From the NCBI RefSeq assembly GCF_020524285.1, contig NZ_JAIVKX010000017.1:1-64000 (forward strand): 64,000 bases of DNA, read 5' to 3'. Under the pieces are notes generated by a model, which searched no databases, was not told where the DNA came from, and saw only the letters and a program-made list of their open reading frames with translations. Below are positions 15,762-22,989 of the stretch, piece after piece. Origin of the DNA: Alloyangia pacifica (GTDB taxonomy: Bacteria; Pseudomonadota; Alphaproteobacteria; Rhodobacterales; Rhodobacteraceae). The translations under genes and the position numbers were made by a program. Numbering within the stretch: the stretch's first letter is position 1; each line of letters opens with the position of its first letter.

Positions 15762-16888
15762 CTCCAGACGTAGTCATCCACCACGCGAACCACGCCCTTC
15801 TCTTGGAGCGCGTTCTTGACTGTGAAGAAGGCTTTGCGCTTGGCGCTGCTGCTCTCGCCGCTGGAGAGGCTGTGGCGATTGCAGTACTCCTGCCAGGTTG
15901 ACAGTGAGACGCACTGTCTGTTGCTCGGGTACATGTCGCTGAGTTTGGTTTCGCCGTGGTGGGCCATGGCGTCAGCGAGTGCTTGCAGCGCAACCTTCTG
16001 CTGTCCGCTGACCTTGGCTTTCTTCTGCACTGGTTCGGCTGGCTGGACGACGGCAGAGGTCACGGCATCGCCGTCTTCGTCGGTTCCCAGGAAGACTGAC
16101 CTGATCGTGTAGGCAAAGACGTTGTCACAGCTCATGTCTCGCTGCTTTCGGGTCTCAGCCATGACGGTGCTATCAGTGCGGGTCAGCTCGATTTCTGTGT
16201 CTACGGCAGCACGCAGAGCGCTGCTGCCCCGAGCACCTTTCGAGGCATCCTTGCCGCTGTGGTGGATCACCATGACATGCGCGCCAGTCTCGGCCCGGAT
16301 CAGGTCGATATTGCGGACAAAGCGGCCCATGTCTGGCGCCGCGTTCTCATCCCCTGCACCCATGGCGCGAGCGAGAGTATCGATCACGATCAAAGTGGCC
16401 TGAATGGGCATGGAACGAAGCGCCGCTGTCAGCGCTTTGGCATCAACATCCGCGCAGAGGTCGAGTGTCTCGGGCAAAAGCAGGAACGCGCTGTCAGCCG
16501 ACTGCACGAAGTCTGGATCCTCGCGGCGCGCGGCCTCGATGCGGTTCCGGATGCCCTTTCCGCCTTCACCCGCCACGTAGACCACGCCGCCCTGTGAAAC
16601 CTTGTTCCCGTGCCAATCCCGACCCGCGGCAACGTGCAGAGACATGTCGAGTGCAAGGAAGGTCTTGCCGACGTTGCTGTCTCCATACGTCACCGAGAAT
16701 GCACCGGCGTCGATCCAGCCTTTGACCAGGTACCGGGAGTTGATCACAGGTTTCACGTCGCCAAGAGGCTGCAGCTTGTTTCTGAGTTGGTCAGCCCGCG
16801 CGGCATTGCCGGGGACCATGTATCCTGCAGGGGCATGTTCGCGCTCATGTGCGCGCAGCTCGTCGGCCATTTCAGCAAAATCCCTCAT
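15749..16888 (-). CDS. RepA-like AAA ATPase / replicative helicase of element 1
   Basis: The product has 379 residues from the ATG at 16888, which overlaps the previous stop (ATGA). It probably drives autonomous replication of the excised element. Residues 69-76 are the Walker A motif GDSNVGKT, VYVAGEGGKG follows, ATLIVIDTLARAMG is Walker B, and MVIHHSGKDASKGARGSSAL matches the RecA-like hexameric RepA/DnaB pattern. The C-terminal 100 residues look like a winged-helix domain (LSTWQEYCNRHSL, then AKRKAFFTVKNALQEKG), possibly for origin binding. It sits beside the GGTAAC cluster, its likely target. The fold is confident; origin binding is inference. Confidence 0.82.
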   Translation of the reverse strand: MRDFAEMADELRAHEREHAPAGYMVPGNAARADQLRNKLQPLGDVKPVINSRYLVKGWIDAGAFSVTYGDSNVGKTFLALDMSLHVAAGRDWHGNKVSQGGVVYVAGEGGKGIRNRIEAARREDPDFVQSADSAFLLLPETLDLCADVDAKALTAALRSMPIQATLIVIDTLARAMGAGDENAAPDMGRFVRNIDLIRAETGAHVMVIHHSGKDASKGARGSSALRAAVDTEIELTRTDSTVMAETRKQRDMSCDNVFAYTIRSVFLGTDEDGDAVTSAVVQPAEPVQKKAKVSGQQKVALQALADAMAHHGETKLSDMYPSNRQCVSLSTWQEYCNRHSLSSGESSSAKRKAFFTVKNALQEKGVVRVVDDYVWRCDE

Positions 16889-17289
16889 CACGCGGCTCGC
16901 CTCCTGGTCACGAAGTGTAGGAATGCTGCCTGACGGCGCGGGTGCATCGAGTTGAAGCTGGCGAGGCAGTAGGCGTCGAGTTCCTCGGGCTCTGCCATGT
17001 CGGCCCATAAGGCGGCTTCATCCATGCAGCTGAAGAGCGCCGGCAATGGGCGCCCAGCGCCAGAGGGAAGTGCAGAAAGTGCGGTCTCTGCGGCTTGCGT
17101 GGGGGTGAGGGTCTTCAACGCCACGAAGGCCAGTGCCGCGCGTTCCTCTTCGCTAAGGCGAGCTATCAGGATCGGGAGAAGATTGTCCCAACTTTCCCGG
17201 GTGCCGAGCTTGAGAGTGGCGCCCAGCGCTCGGATAGCACCAAGGTGCTGTGGCGACATCATGTCGGAAAAAGAGGTCGCCCAGGTCAT
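16888..17289 (-). CDS. Hypothetical protein (133 residues), first gene of the leftward operon
   Basis: The product begins MTWATSFSDMMSPQHLGAIR and is mostly helical, with an acidic middle (ARLSEEERAALAFVALKTL) and an Arg-rich end (FVTRRRAA). It overlaps the helicase start and would be the first gene transcribed leftward from the right end of element 1. It could be a replication accessory protein. No known family is recognised. Confidence 0.5.
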   Translation of the reverse strand: MTWATSFSDMMSPQHLGAIRALGATLKLGTRESWDNLLPILIARLSEEERAALAFVALKTLTPTQAAETALSALPSGAGRPLPALFSCMDEAALWADMAEPEELDAYCLASFNSMHPRRQAAFLHFVTRRRAA

Positions 17290-17374
17290 GCGAATTCCCT
17301 CCCATGCATTGCATCGAGAGGAAAAACCGGGGTATGATTTTCCCAGACATAGACGATTTGCTCAGCGTCTTCTG

Positions 17375-17413
17375 CCCCGTTCGAGATTGCAGTCTCAGCG
17401 GGGTTTTTCTTTG
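17375..17413. terminator. Stem-loop with TTGCAG loop and T-rich tail near the right end of element 1
   Basis: The outer stem is CCCCG/CGGGG and the inner stem GAGA/TCTC around the loop TTGCAG, followed by TTTTTCTTTG. It reads as a rightward intrinsic terminator, 100 bases before the core at 17514. A matching structure with the same loop and tail is at 31991-32031 in element 2. Confidence 0.6.
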
Positions 17414-17433
17414 CCAGATCGAGTTTTTTCCGA

Positions 17434-17472
17434 GTATCAAGTTCTCGGCTTGTTCTGGCTTTGTCTTGATAC
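17434..17472. other. Candidate integrase arm sites at the right end of element 1
   Basis: GTATCA at 17434-17439 and its inverse TGATAC at 17467-17472 match the pair near the left core. CTTGTTCTGG is also shared between this end and the left end. They lie within 80 bases of the core. Confidence 0.35.
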
Positions 17473-17513
17473 CCTTTTCGGGTTATCTGATTGATTTCTT
17501 TGTGGAAGCGACT

Positions 17514-17560
17514 GGATTGCAAATCCGTGTACACCGGTTCGATTCCGGTACTCGCCTCCA
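17514..17560 (+). repeat. Middle att core, copy 2 of 3 (right end of element 1, left end of element 2)
   Basis: The 47 bases are identical to the tRNA-Cys 3' half. The 5' half of a tRNA is absent here, so this copy is not a tRNA gene. Flanks differ from both other copies. Confidence 0.93.
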
Positions 17561-17607
17561 TTTATCTTCAAGCACTTGCGTCACTCCCTTCTGTGTAGCG
17601 GCCCCGC

Positions 17608-17627
17608 TGTTTACAGGTGTGTTTACA
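17608..17627 (+). other. Candidate integrase arm sites at the left end of element 2
   Basis: TGTTTACA occurs at 17608-17615 and 17620-17627, 12 bases apart. The GTTTACA core recurs twice near the right end (32053, 32106). Position and spacing parallel the GTATCA pair of element 1. Confidence 0.45.
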
Positions 17628-17630
17628 ATT

Positions 17631-18719
17631 TCATTTCTCACTACGAGTTCTGGCGGCTTCTAGGCGGGCCAGAACGGCGTCACTTTCGTCGGGACTGACA
17701 CGCGCGTAGATTTCGATGACCTGCGATGCGTAGCGAACGGACCACCCCATCAACGTTGCGATCTGGCGCAGCGACAGGTCAGCGTTGAGAAGGCGCGTTG
17801 CAGCCGTGCCTCGCGTATCCGCCAGCGTCTTTTCGCGGCCATCTTCCCACGGCTCCACCTTTGCCTCGCGGCGCCACTTCGTAATTTGGTTTGATGCCCA
17901 ACGTGCCGAGAGCGGCTTGCCCAGCTCACTGACCAGCAGCGTTTCCTGGCCATTGGGGGTTTCCTCTAGCAGGCAGCGCAAGGAATGCGTCACAGGAATG
18001 TAGGCGACACGCCCTCGCTTGCTGGTCCTGAACCGCAGTCGCTGGCCGTGCTGCGTCTTCTCGAACTGATCAAGACGGACCTGGACAAGATCTGACACCC
18101 GCAGTCCTGTCTCACATCCAACAGCGAGGATGCGCTGCACCCACCTAGGGGCGACGCGGTTGAATCTTTTCAGATCGTCCGAGGTCCAGACGATCTCGGT
18201 CCGGTTGGCGACGTACAGCTTCTTCAGCTTGTGACAGTGGTGTTCCCGCAGTTTTCCCTCTTCAACAGCCCAATTCAGGATACGCGTCGCATGGGTGGCC
18301 GCCATATCGTGCTGCTTCGGAGAGTGAAGCCAGCGCTTCCGCCAGCTGTTCACCTCTCCACGTGACGCAGGCTCTTCAAACATCGCGGCGGGGTCCGATC
18401 CGAACTCTAGTTGAAAACGCTTGGCCCAGAGCTCGATATCTTTCTTTGAGCGCTCCCCCTTTGGTACGGCGGCGCTAGACAAAAAGTCGTCGACCAATGC
18501 CTCGGTCAGGTAGAGGCCAGCGGATGTCGGTTGGGTGACTTCCGCAAAGGCGTGAAAGAACTCGGGACAAGTTGGATGCGAGATGCAATCTTCCCAAAAT
18601 TTTGGGCCGCCGCGCCAAGCGTAAAAGTGAAATTTCACTCCAGACACGAGCTTGCGACGTACGCGGTGAACACCCTTTGGCAATCTACTTTTACGCAAGG
18701 CGGTTCCTTCGCTGTTCAA
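17631..18719 (-). CDS. int: Tyrosine recombinase (integrase) of element 2
   Basis: This 362-residue protein integrates element 2 at the same tRNA core but is not closely similar to the first integrase. The catalytic domain has Arg in GCETGLRVSDLVQV, a Trp in the His/Trp position (LMGWSVRYAS) and the nucleophilic Tyr in EIYARVSPDES. The HxxR box reads ADTRGTAATR, so the usual His is replaced by Ala (codon GCG) while Arg is kept. It may still be functional, since this position is the most variable of the catalytic set. It reads toward the left core. Confidence 0.9.
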   Translation of the reverse strand: MNSEGTALRKSRLPKGVHRVRRKLVSGVKFHFYAWRGGPKFWEDCISHPTCPEFFHAFAEVTQPTSAGLYLTEALVDDFLSSAAVPKGERSKKDIELWAKRFQLEFGSDPAAMFEEPASRGEVNSWRKRWLHSPKQHDMAATHATRILNWAVEEGKLREHHCHKLKKLYVANRTEIVWTSDDLKRFNRVAPRWVQRILAVGCETGLRVSDLVQVRLDQFEKTQHGQRLRFRTSKRGRVAYIPVTHSLRCLLEETPNGQETLLVSELGKPLSARWASNQITKWRREAKVEPWEDGREKTLADTRGTAATRLLNADLSLRQIATLMGWSVRYASQVIEIYARVSPDESDAVLARLEAARTRSEK

Positions 18720-18954
18720 CTAGGCTAAGCTTCGCATGACGCCCCTTTGGCTGGACGTTCGTCATTCCAATTTCTTGAGCTTGATCAAGCCGAAAGCGCA
18801 CATGAGCTGGGTCGTAGTAGTGTGGGTTTCGTCGGATTGGGTGAATGCCAAGTCTGCTACAGAAAGCTCGAAAGGCGTCTCCGGGTCTCGCGAAACCTAG
18901 CCTTTCAGCAAGCTCTTTGGCTGAGATCAGGTCAACGGATGTTCTCGTTGTCAT
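18691..18954 (-). CDS. Small helix-turn-helix protein, possible excisionase-like factor
   Basis: The product has 87 residues from the ATG at 18954 (MTTRTSVDLISAKELAERLG). The N-terminal half is an HTH (SAKELAERLGFARPGDAFRA) followed by the basic IHPIRRNPHYYDPAHVRFRL. It overlaps the integrase start downstream and the other HTH gene upstream, so the three are coupled. With two small HTH proteins before one integrase, one is probably the directionality factor. Confidence 0.6.
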   Translation of the reverse strand: MTTRTSVDLISAKELAERLGFARPGDAFRAFCSRLGIHPIRRNPHYYDPAHVRFRLDQAQEIGMTNVQPKGRHAKLSLVEQRRNRLA

Positions 18955-19141
18955 CGTCCACTCCACGCGGTGCCACAGTGTTTCGGGAAAAGAACTCTTC
19001 GATCGCGTCAGCAGGTATGAGGTTTCGGTTCCGAACTCGGACATAACGAAGCTGGCGATCAGCGATCAGTTGACGAACACGGTGGATGGAAAGGGCCATC
19101 TTGTCGGCAACTTCTCTCGTTGTGAGCAGCGTTGGTGACAT
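18932..19141 (-). CDS. MerR-like / helix_turn_helix_17 small DNA-binding protein, possible excisionase
   Basis: The product has 69 residues. LLTTREVADKMALSIHRVRQ and LIADRQLRYVRVRNRNLIPA followed by DAIEEFF is the classical excisionase / helix_turn_helix_17 layout. It is the first gene of the leftward integrase operon and is divergent from the XRE gene at 19250, with the palindromic operator between them. Confidence 0.75.
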   Translation of the reverse strand: MSPTLLTTREVADKMALSIHRVRQLIADRQLRYVRVRNRNLIPADAIEEFFSRNTVAPRGVDDDNENIR

Positions 19142-19213
19142 TTATTGTGCTCCCGGTAAAATTTGCGCTAAAGTGAGGCAAATGGCATCATTTAAGCCAC
19201 GAAGCCATCAAAA

Positions 19214-19229
19214 GTGCCATATATGGCAC
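19214..19229. promoter_or_regulatory. Perfect 16-bp palindromic operator
   Basis: GTGCCATATATGGCAC lies in the divergent gap between the integrase operon (start 19141) and the XRE gene (start 19250). Related half-sites TGGC/GCCA occur just upstream (about 19183-19199). It is the natural target for the adjacent XRE regulator. Confidence 0.65.
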
Positions 19230-19249
19230 CTTCACGCAGATCGGTGCAA

Positions 19250-19681
19250 ATGTCTACAAATTTCCAAGAAATCGGCGAAAGGTTGCGCAAGCTTAGGGCT
19301 GGAGCAGGGCTGACACAGGCAGAGTTTGCGGAAACGCTCGGCACCTCGTTACGCTCCTACAAAGGGTATGAGACCGGACAGCGCGAACTGCCAACGTCAG
19401 TCATACTGCGTCTGCGCGACTTCGGGGAGGTGTCTCCCAGCTGGCTACTTACTGGAGAACGAGACAAACTTGACGATCAGGCAGAACAAGCTCTGCGATC
19501 GACTATTGGGACCGGACTGGACCAGCTCCACCGGCAAACTCACCTTCGTTCGACAGAGGCATGGTCTGATTTCCTAATGCTCCTCATCAAGTTGAGCTTA
19601 AATCAAGAAGGCGCAATCAAGCCAGCCGACGCTAACGCAATCCTAAACATAGGATCAAATGATGATCGAAAATCCGAATAA
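19250..19681 (+). CDS. XRE-family transcriptional repressor of element 2
   Basis: The product has 143 residues from the ATG at 19250; the longer frame would start inside the palindromic operator. Residues about 5-60 are a clear Cro/CI HTH (IGERLRKLRAGAGLTQAEFA, then ETLGTSLRSYKGYETGQREL). The rest is helical and probably dimerises. It is divergent from the excision/integration operon, so it probably controls both sides through the operator at 19214. It overlaps the next gene by 23 bases. Confidence 0.85.
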   Translation: MSTNFQEIGERLRKLRAGAGLTQAEFAETLGTSLRSYKGYETGQRELPTSVILRLRDFGEVSPSWLLTGERDKLDDQAEQALRSTIGTGLDQLHRQTHLRSTEAWSDFLMLLIKLSLNQEGAIKPADANAILNIGSNDDRKSE

Positions 19682-19949
19682 TCAACAGCCAACGCCACGC
19701 GACGTCCAGCTTTACGGCTCCGAAATGCACGCGAAGTTCATGATGGCTCGAAAGACTCTCCCGGTAAGGGAGACGGCGGAGAAGATGAGCAGGGTTGCCG
19801 TTGGCCTAGCGTTTCTCAGCACCCTCATCTACATAACCGGCTTGGCCCCCCAAAATGTGCAAGTCGCATCTTGGGTGCTCTCGTTGACACTGGTTGGCGC
19901 AGCAGCCGGATTTGATTCTCTTCGTCGGCGTCTCTTGGAGCTTTCGTGA
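19659..19949 (+). CDS. Small membrane protein with two transmembrane helices
   Basis: This 96-residue protein starts at 19659 or at the adjacent ATG at 19662, with AGGA just upstream. A cytosolic N-terminal half of about 45 residues is followed by two hydrophobic segments (RVAVGLAFLSTLIYITGL and VQVASWVLSLTLVGAAAG) and a basic tail. The layout resembles small SLATT-like two-helix effectors, but the family is not established. It is coupled to the XRE gene. Confidence 0.55.
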   Translation: MMIENPNNQQPTPRDVQLYGSEMHAKFMMARKTLPVRETAEKMSRVAVGLAFLSTLIYITGLAPQNVQVASWVLSLTLVGAAAGFDSLRRRLLELS

Positions 19950-19971
19950 GTTCAGAAGCACCACCATATGG

Positions 19972-20139
19972 ATGAGTACGATGACCGAAACACCGAAAGT
20001 TCAATCCAAGGCTGCAACGCCTGTCATGGAGCTCTATGCACGCATCTTAGAAGTTCAGAAGCGAGCCGGGCCTTCTAGAAGCGAAGATGTGCTGTCCCAG
20101 CCTGATTTGAAACAGTACTTCGACGAACAGTGGGAGTAG
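19972..20139 (+). CDS. Small hypothetical protein (55 residues)
   Basis: The frame reads MSTMTETPKVQSKAATPVME onward and ends QPDLKQYFDEQWE. No good ribosome binding site is visible, and an inner ATG at 19981 is possible. It is hydrophilic, probably helical and unrecognised. It may not be translated. Confidence 0.35.
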   Translation: MSTMTETPKVQSKAATPVMELYARILEVQKRAGPSRSEDVLSQPDLKQYFDEQWE

Positions 20140-20243
20140 CTGAAGCGCTGGATGAAGGCCCTCGGCCGACCGAAGTGATCGGCGGAATTTCGCCTTGCAA
20201 TAAATAGCTACCGAGCTCAACTTCCGTTTGGAAGGAGAGCGGT

Positions 20244-22907
20244 ATGGTTAAGAGTCTGTTGGAGTGGGCCGGTGAGCAAGAGCCGTGGGTCAGTGATAGC
20301 CTGAGGAGGATCGCTGGTTCAACAAATCAAGCGATCACTAAGACGGATTTCGAAGTCATTCTCGAAAACATTCAGGCTGCTGCTGGCATGCCTGGTGCGA
20401 AAGAGCACCTCTCACCACTCGAACCGAAACACCTTGAAAATAAGAAGAGCGACGTAGAGCGAACGGTTCTAACCCAGCTTGGGCCCGTTGAGAACATTGA
20501 CAGACTTGCGAGAGGTCAAAGTCTCCGGATGGCTCCTGAGGGTATCACCTTAATTTACGGTGAGAACGGGAGTGGCAAAAGCGGATACACAAGAATTGCC
20601 AAGAAGCTTTGCAGAAGTCTTTCAGGAGACGATTTGCGAGGAAACGTCTTTGAGGAAAGTCAAGAACCCAAAAGAGTTCAAATTCGCTATCGGGTCGGCG
20701 AAGAGGAAGTGCGAACCATAGATTGGGATGCAAGTTCCGAACCACCAGCAGCGCTGAAACAAATCTCTATTTTTGACAGCCAGAACGCGCGTCTCTACGT
20801 CGATGCGGATAACAAGATTGCCTATCTCCCCCACGATCTTGCTCTACTTGAGCGGCACGGGGAGCTGTGTAGGCAGGTGGGGGAGAAACTCTCCCTCGAA
20901 GCAAAAGAGTTGACCGCACGCCTCAAGGTGCCACTTCCATCTGGATACAGCGCTGGTTCCACTGTCAGTGTTGCCTTGGGGAATCTGAGGCCAAATTGCC
21001 AAGAACTACCATCTCCAGAGTTCCTAGAGGAGCTTTCGAGACTCTCCACGGAGGAAATTCGAGAACTAAAGGAACTGGAAGCAGAGCTCTCGGCAGACCC
21101 TATCGCGCAAGCGGACATTCGGAGGCGGGCAATTGCATTGCTGGAAAGGGTTCTACTACGCCTGAATCAATGCACAGCAAACCTCTCCGTGGCTGCTGCT
21201 GACTCCCTCGTCCGCGCGAGGGATGAATTTCGCGTTGCATCAAGAGTTGAAGCTCTAGCTGCTTCGGAGGCATTTTCTGAGGAACCGTTGCCAAATGTAG
21301 GAGAGTCTGCTTGGCGAACACTCTTCGATGCAGCTAGAGCTTTCGCGGTAAACGATGGAGGCGAAGCGCCCGACCGGCTCCGCGACTCAGAAGGCGACTA
21401 CTGCGTTTTATGCCAAGAGCCGCTCTCAGCGAGCGGTGCGGACCGGCTTCGGAGATTTAACGATTTTGTATGCGGTGAAGCAGCAAAAAATGCAGAGCGT
21501 GCTAATCAAATATTAAAGAGCCGCTTGGAGGAAATAGAACGCGCTGACGTTCCGAATATTGAAGCCGTCCAAGACAGTCTATCCTCATATAAAAACTTGA
21601 ACGCTCAGCGCCAAGAAATATTGCGAAGAATTTTAGACACATTTCGCGATCTTTCGATGAGGAAGGCAGGTCTCCTTCATGAAGGCAAGGGTAAAACTGA
21701 GCTTCCTCAGGTAAACGATCTAGTAGAAGATATTTCTAAGGACGTGGACCTCCTTAAGCTGGAGGTCGCCGAATTCGAGGCGGCCGCTAAGCACACGGGT
21801 GCCCTAGATGAGAAGCGGAGAAGGCTATCTTCTCTAAAGGATCGGGCGAAGCTGGGATTAGATCTGGAAATTGTTCGGCAGCGCCTTCAGGACGTAATGC
21901 GGAAGAAGAGTATCGATACATGCTTGTCAAAAGTTGGCACTCGCACAATTTCCAATCAAACAACCGCGCTACGAAAAGCTTTGGTTACTGAAAAGTTAGA
22001 AGAGAGCATATCTAGTGAAATCAAGGCCCTTGATCTTACGCACTTACCGTTCCGCTTGCGCGAAACAAGCCCAGGCGGTCAAAGCGCTGTATCGATAGGT
22101 CTCCAAGGCGTCTCCAAAATTAAGAACAGAGAGATTCTGTCTGAGGGAGAACAGCGCGCACTAGCGTTGGCTTGCTTTCTTGCAGAGATATCTGATGAAA
22201 AAGTTAAGTACGGAATACTAGTAGACGATCCAGTATCGTCACTTGATCACCTTAGAGTCAGAAAAGTGGCGCGCCGACTTGTAGCGGAGGCCTGCAAAGG
22301 GCGGCAAGTCGTAATATTCACGCACAACATAGTATTCTTTAATGAAGTAATTTCCGAAGCCGCGCGCATGAGGGAGCTTGCGCCTTTAGTTAAAACTGTA
22401 GTGAGGAAAACGGACCTCCAAGGATTTGGCGTAATACATGAAGACAGTGAGCCATGGGTGGCGGATATCGCGTCGAGAATTACAAGCCTACAAAGCAGGG
22501 CTAATGAGCTCGCCGACGAAACAGACTTCGACACGGACCAGTACCGTCGAAAAATTAAAGACTTCTATACCGACCTTCGAGAGTCGTGGGAGCGTGCGGT
22601 GGAAGAGGTGGTGTTAGCCAAAACGGTTGTTCGCTTTGTGCCTGACGTAATGACAGGGAGACTAAGAGACGTGGAAGTGACTGATGACGACTACGCGGCA
22701 ATCTACCACGCAATGAAACGAGCATCGGAACGATCTGGCCATGACATGTCAGAGGGGCGGGATCTACCTCCGCCAAGACCTTCAGAGTTAAAACAGGACC
22801 TGAATGATCTAGACACTTTCCGTAGATCTTTAAAAGAACGGCGTAAGAAAACTTCGGCCCGCCGTGAGCTCCTCGAGAAGCCACGGAAAGCGAAGTTTAT
22901 TGAATAG
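20244..22907 (+). CDS. AAA_13-family SMC-like ATPase with zinc-hook motif, RloC/PrrC-like candidate anticodon nuclease
   Basis: This 887-residue protein has AAGGAG 6 bases before the start. Walker A GENGSGKS is at 106-113. A split coiled coil contains CVLC (Cys387, Cys390) like a Rad50/RloC zinc hook. The signature-like LSEGEQRALALA is at about 632, Walker B ILVDDPVSSLDH at about 657, and the H-loop IFTHN at about 690. After the ATPase a 180-residue C-terminal domain holds WERAVEE (Arg784, Glu788) and later His822 or His833. Arg-x3-Glu followed by a distant His is the spacing I recall for PrrC/RloC nuclease domains. If so, it would cut a tRNA anticodon on phage attack. The ATPase and hook are clear; the nuclease assignment is inference. 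Confidence 0.72.
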   Translation: MVKSLLEWAGEQEPWVSDSLRRIAGSTNQAITKTDFEVILENIQAAAGMPGAKEHLSPLEPKHLENKKSDVERTVLTQLGPVENIDRLARGQSLRMAPEGITLIYGENGSGKSGYTRIAKKLCRSLSGDDLRGNVFEESQEPKRVQIRYRVGEEEVRTIDWDASSEPPAALKQISIFDSQNARLYVDADNKIAYLPHDLALLERHGELCRQVGEKLSLEAKELTARLKVPLPSGYSAGSTVSVALGNLRPNCQELPSPEFLEELSRLSTEEIRELKELEAELSADPIAQADIRRRAIALLERVLLRLNQCTANLSVAAADSLVRARDEFRVASRVEALAASEAFSEEPLPNVGESAWRTLFDAARAFAVNDGGEAPDRLRDSEGDYCVLCQEPLSASGADRLRRFNDFVCGEAAKNAERANQILKSRLEEIERADVPNIEAVQDSLSSYKNLNAQRQEILRRILDTFRDLSMRKAGLLHEGKGKTELPQVNDLVEDISKDVDLLKLEVAEFEAAAKHTGALDEKRRRLSSLKDRAKLGLDLEIVRQRLQDVMRKKSIDTCLSKVGTRTISNQTTALRKALVTEKLEESISSEIKALDLTHLPFRLRETSPGGQSAVSIGLQGVSKIKNREILSEGEQRALALACFLAEISDEKVKYGILVDDPVSSLDHLRVRKVARRLVAEACKGRQVVIFTHNIVFFNEVISEAARMRELAPLVKTVVRKTDLQGFGVIHEDSEPWVADIASRITSLQSRANELADETDFDTDQYRRKIKDFYTDLRESWERAVEEVVLAKTVVRFVPDVMTGRLRDVEVTDDDYAAIYHAMKRASERSGHDMSEGRDLPPPRPSELKQDLNDLDTFRRSLKERRKKTSARRELLEKPRKAKFIE

Positions 22908-22989
22908 AGCCCGGTGTGGGTTCGGCGCTTTTTTGTATAGCCCCCCCCCTCTCCCGAGCGAGCCTTTTACGTTGCGCTTGAAGCCTTAA

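Larger units (their letters stand above)
7417..17560. mobile_element. Element 1: phage-satellite-like island of about 10.1 kb integrated in tRNA-Cys
   Basis: The island is bounded by identical 47-bp cores at 7417-7463 and 17514-17560. The integrase gene is next to the tRNA end. Contents include AlpA-like and XRE regulators, a RepA-like helicase with adjacent GGTAAC repeats, a P27-like small terminase, a tape-measure protein and a protease-capsid fusion. No large terminase, portal, head-tail connector, tail tube, baseplate or lysis gene is seen. The genes are intact and tightly overlapped, which argues against simple decay of a prophage. Confidence 0.85.

Noticed and set aside
7464-17513. Gene transfer agent or ordinary prophage
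   Set aside because: A gene transfer agent cluster would have the full head-tail set and no integrase or att sites; an ordinary prophage would need portal, large terminase, tail and lysis genes, none of which are seen in about 10 kb.
17286-17561. 91-codon minus-strand frame starting in the middle att core
   Set aside because: Its first residues (MEASTGIEPVYTDLQS) are the reverse translation of the tRNA-Cys 3' half, a well-known false protein; it also overlaps the terminator-like stem-loop and arm sites.
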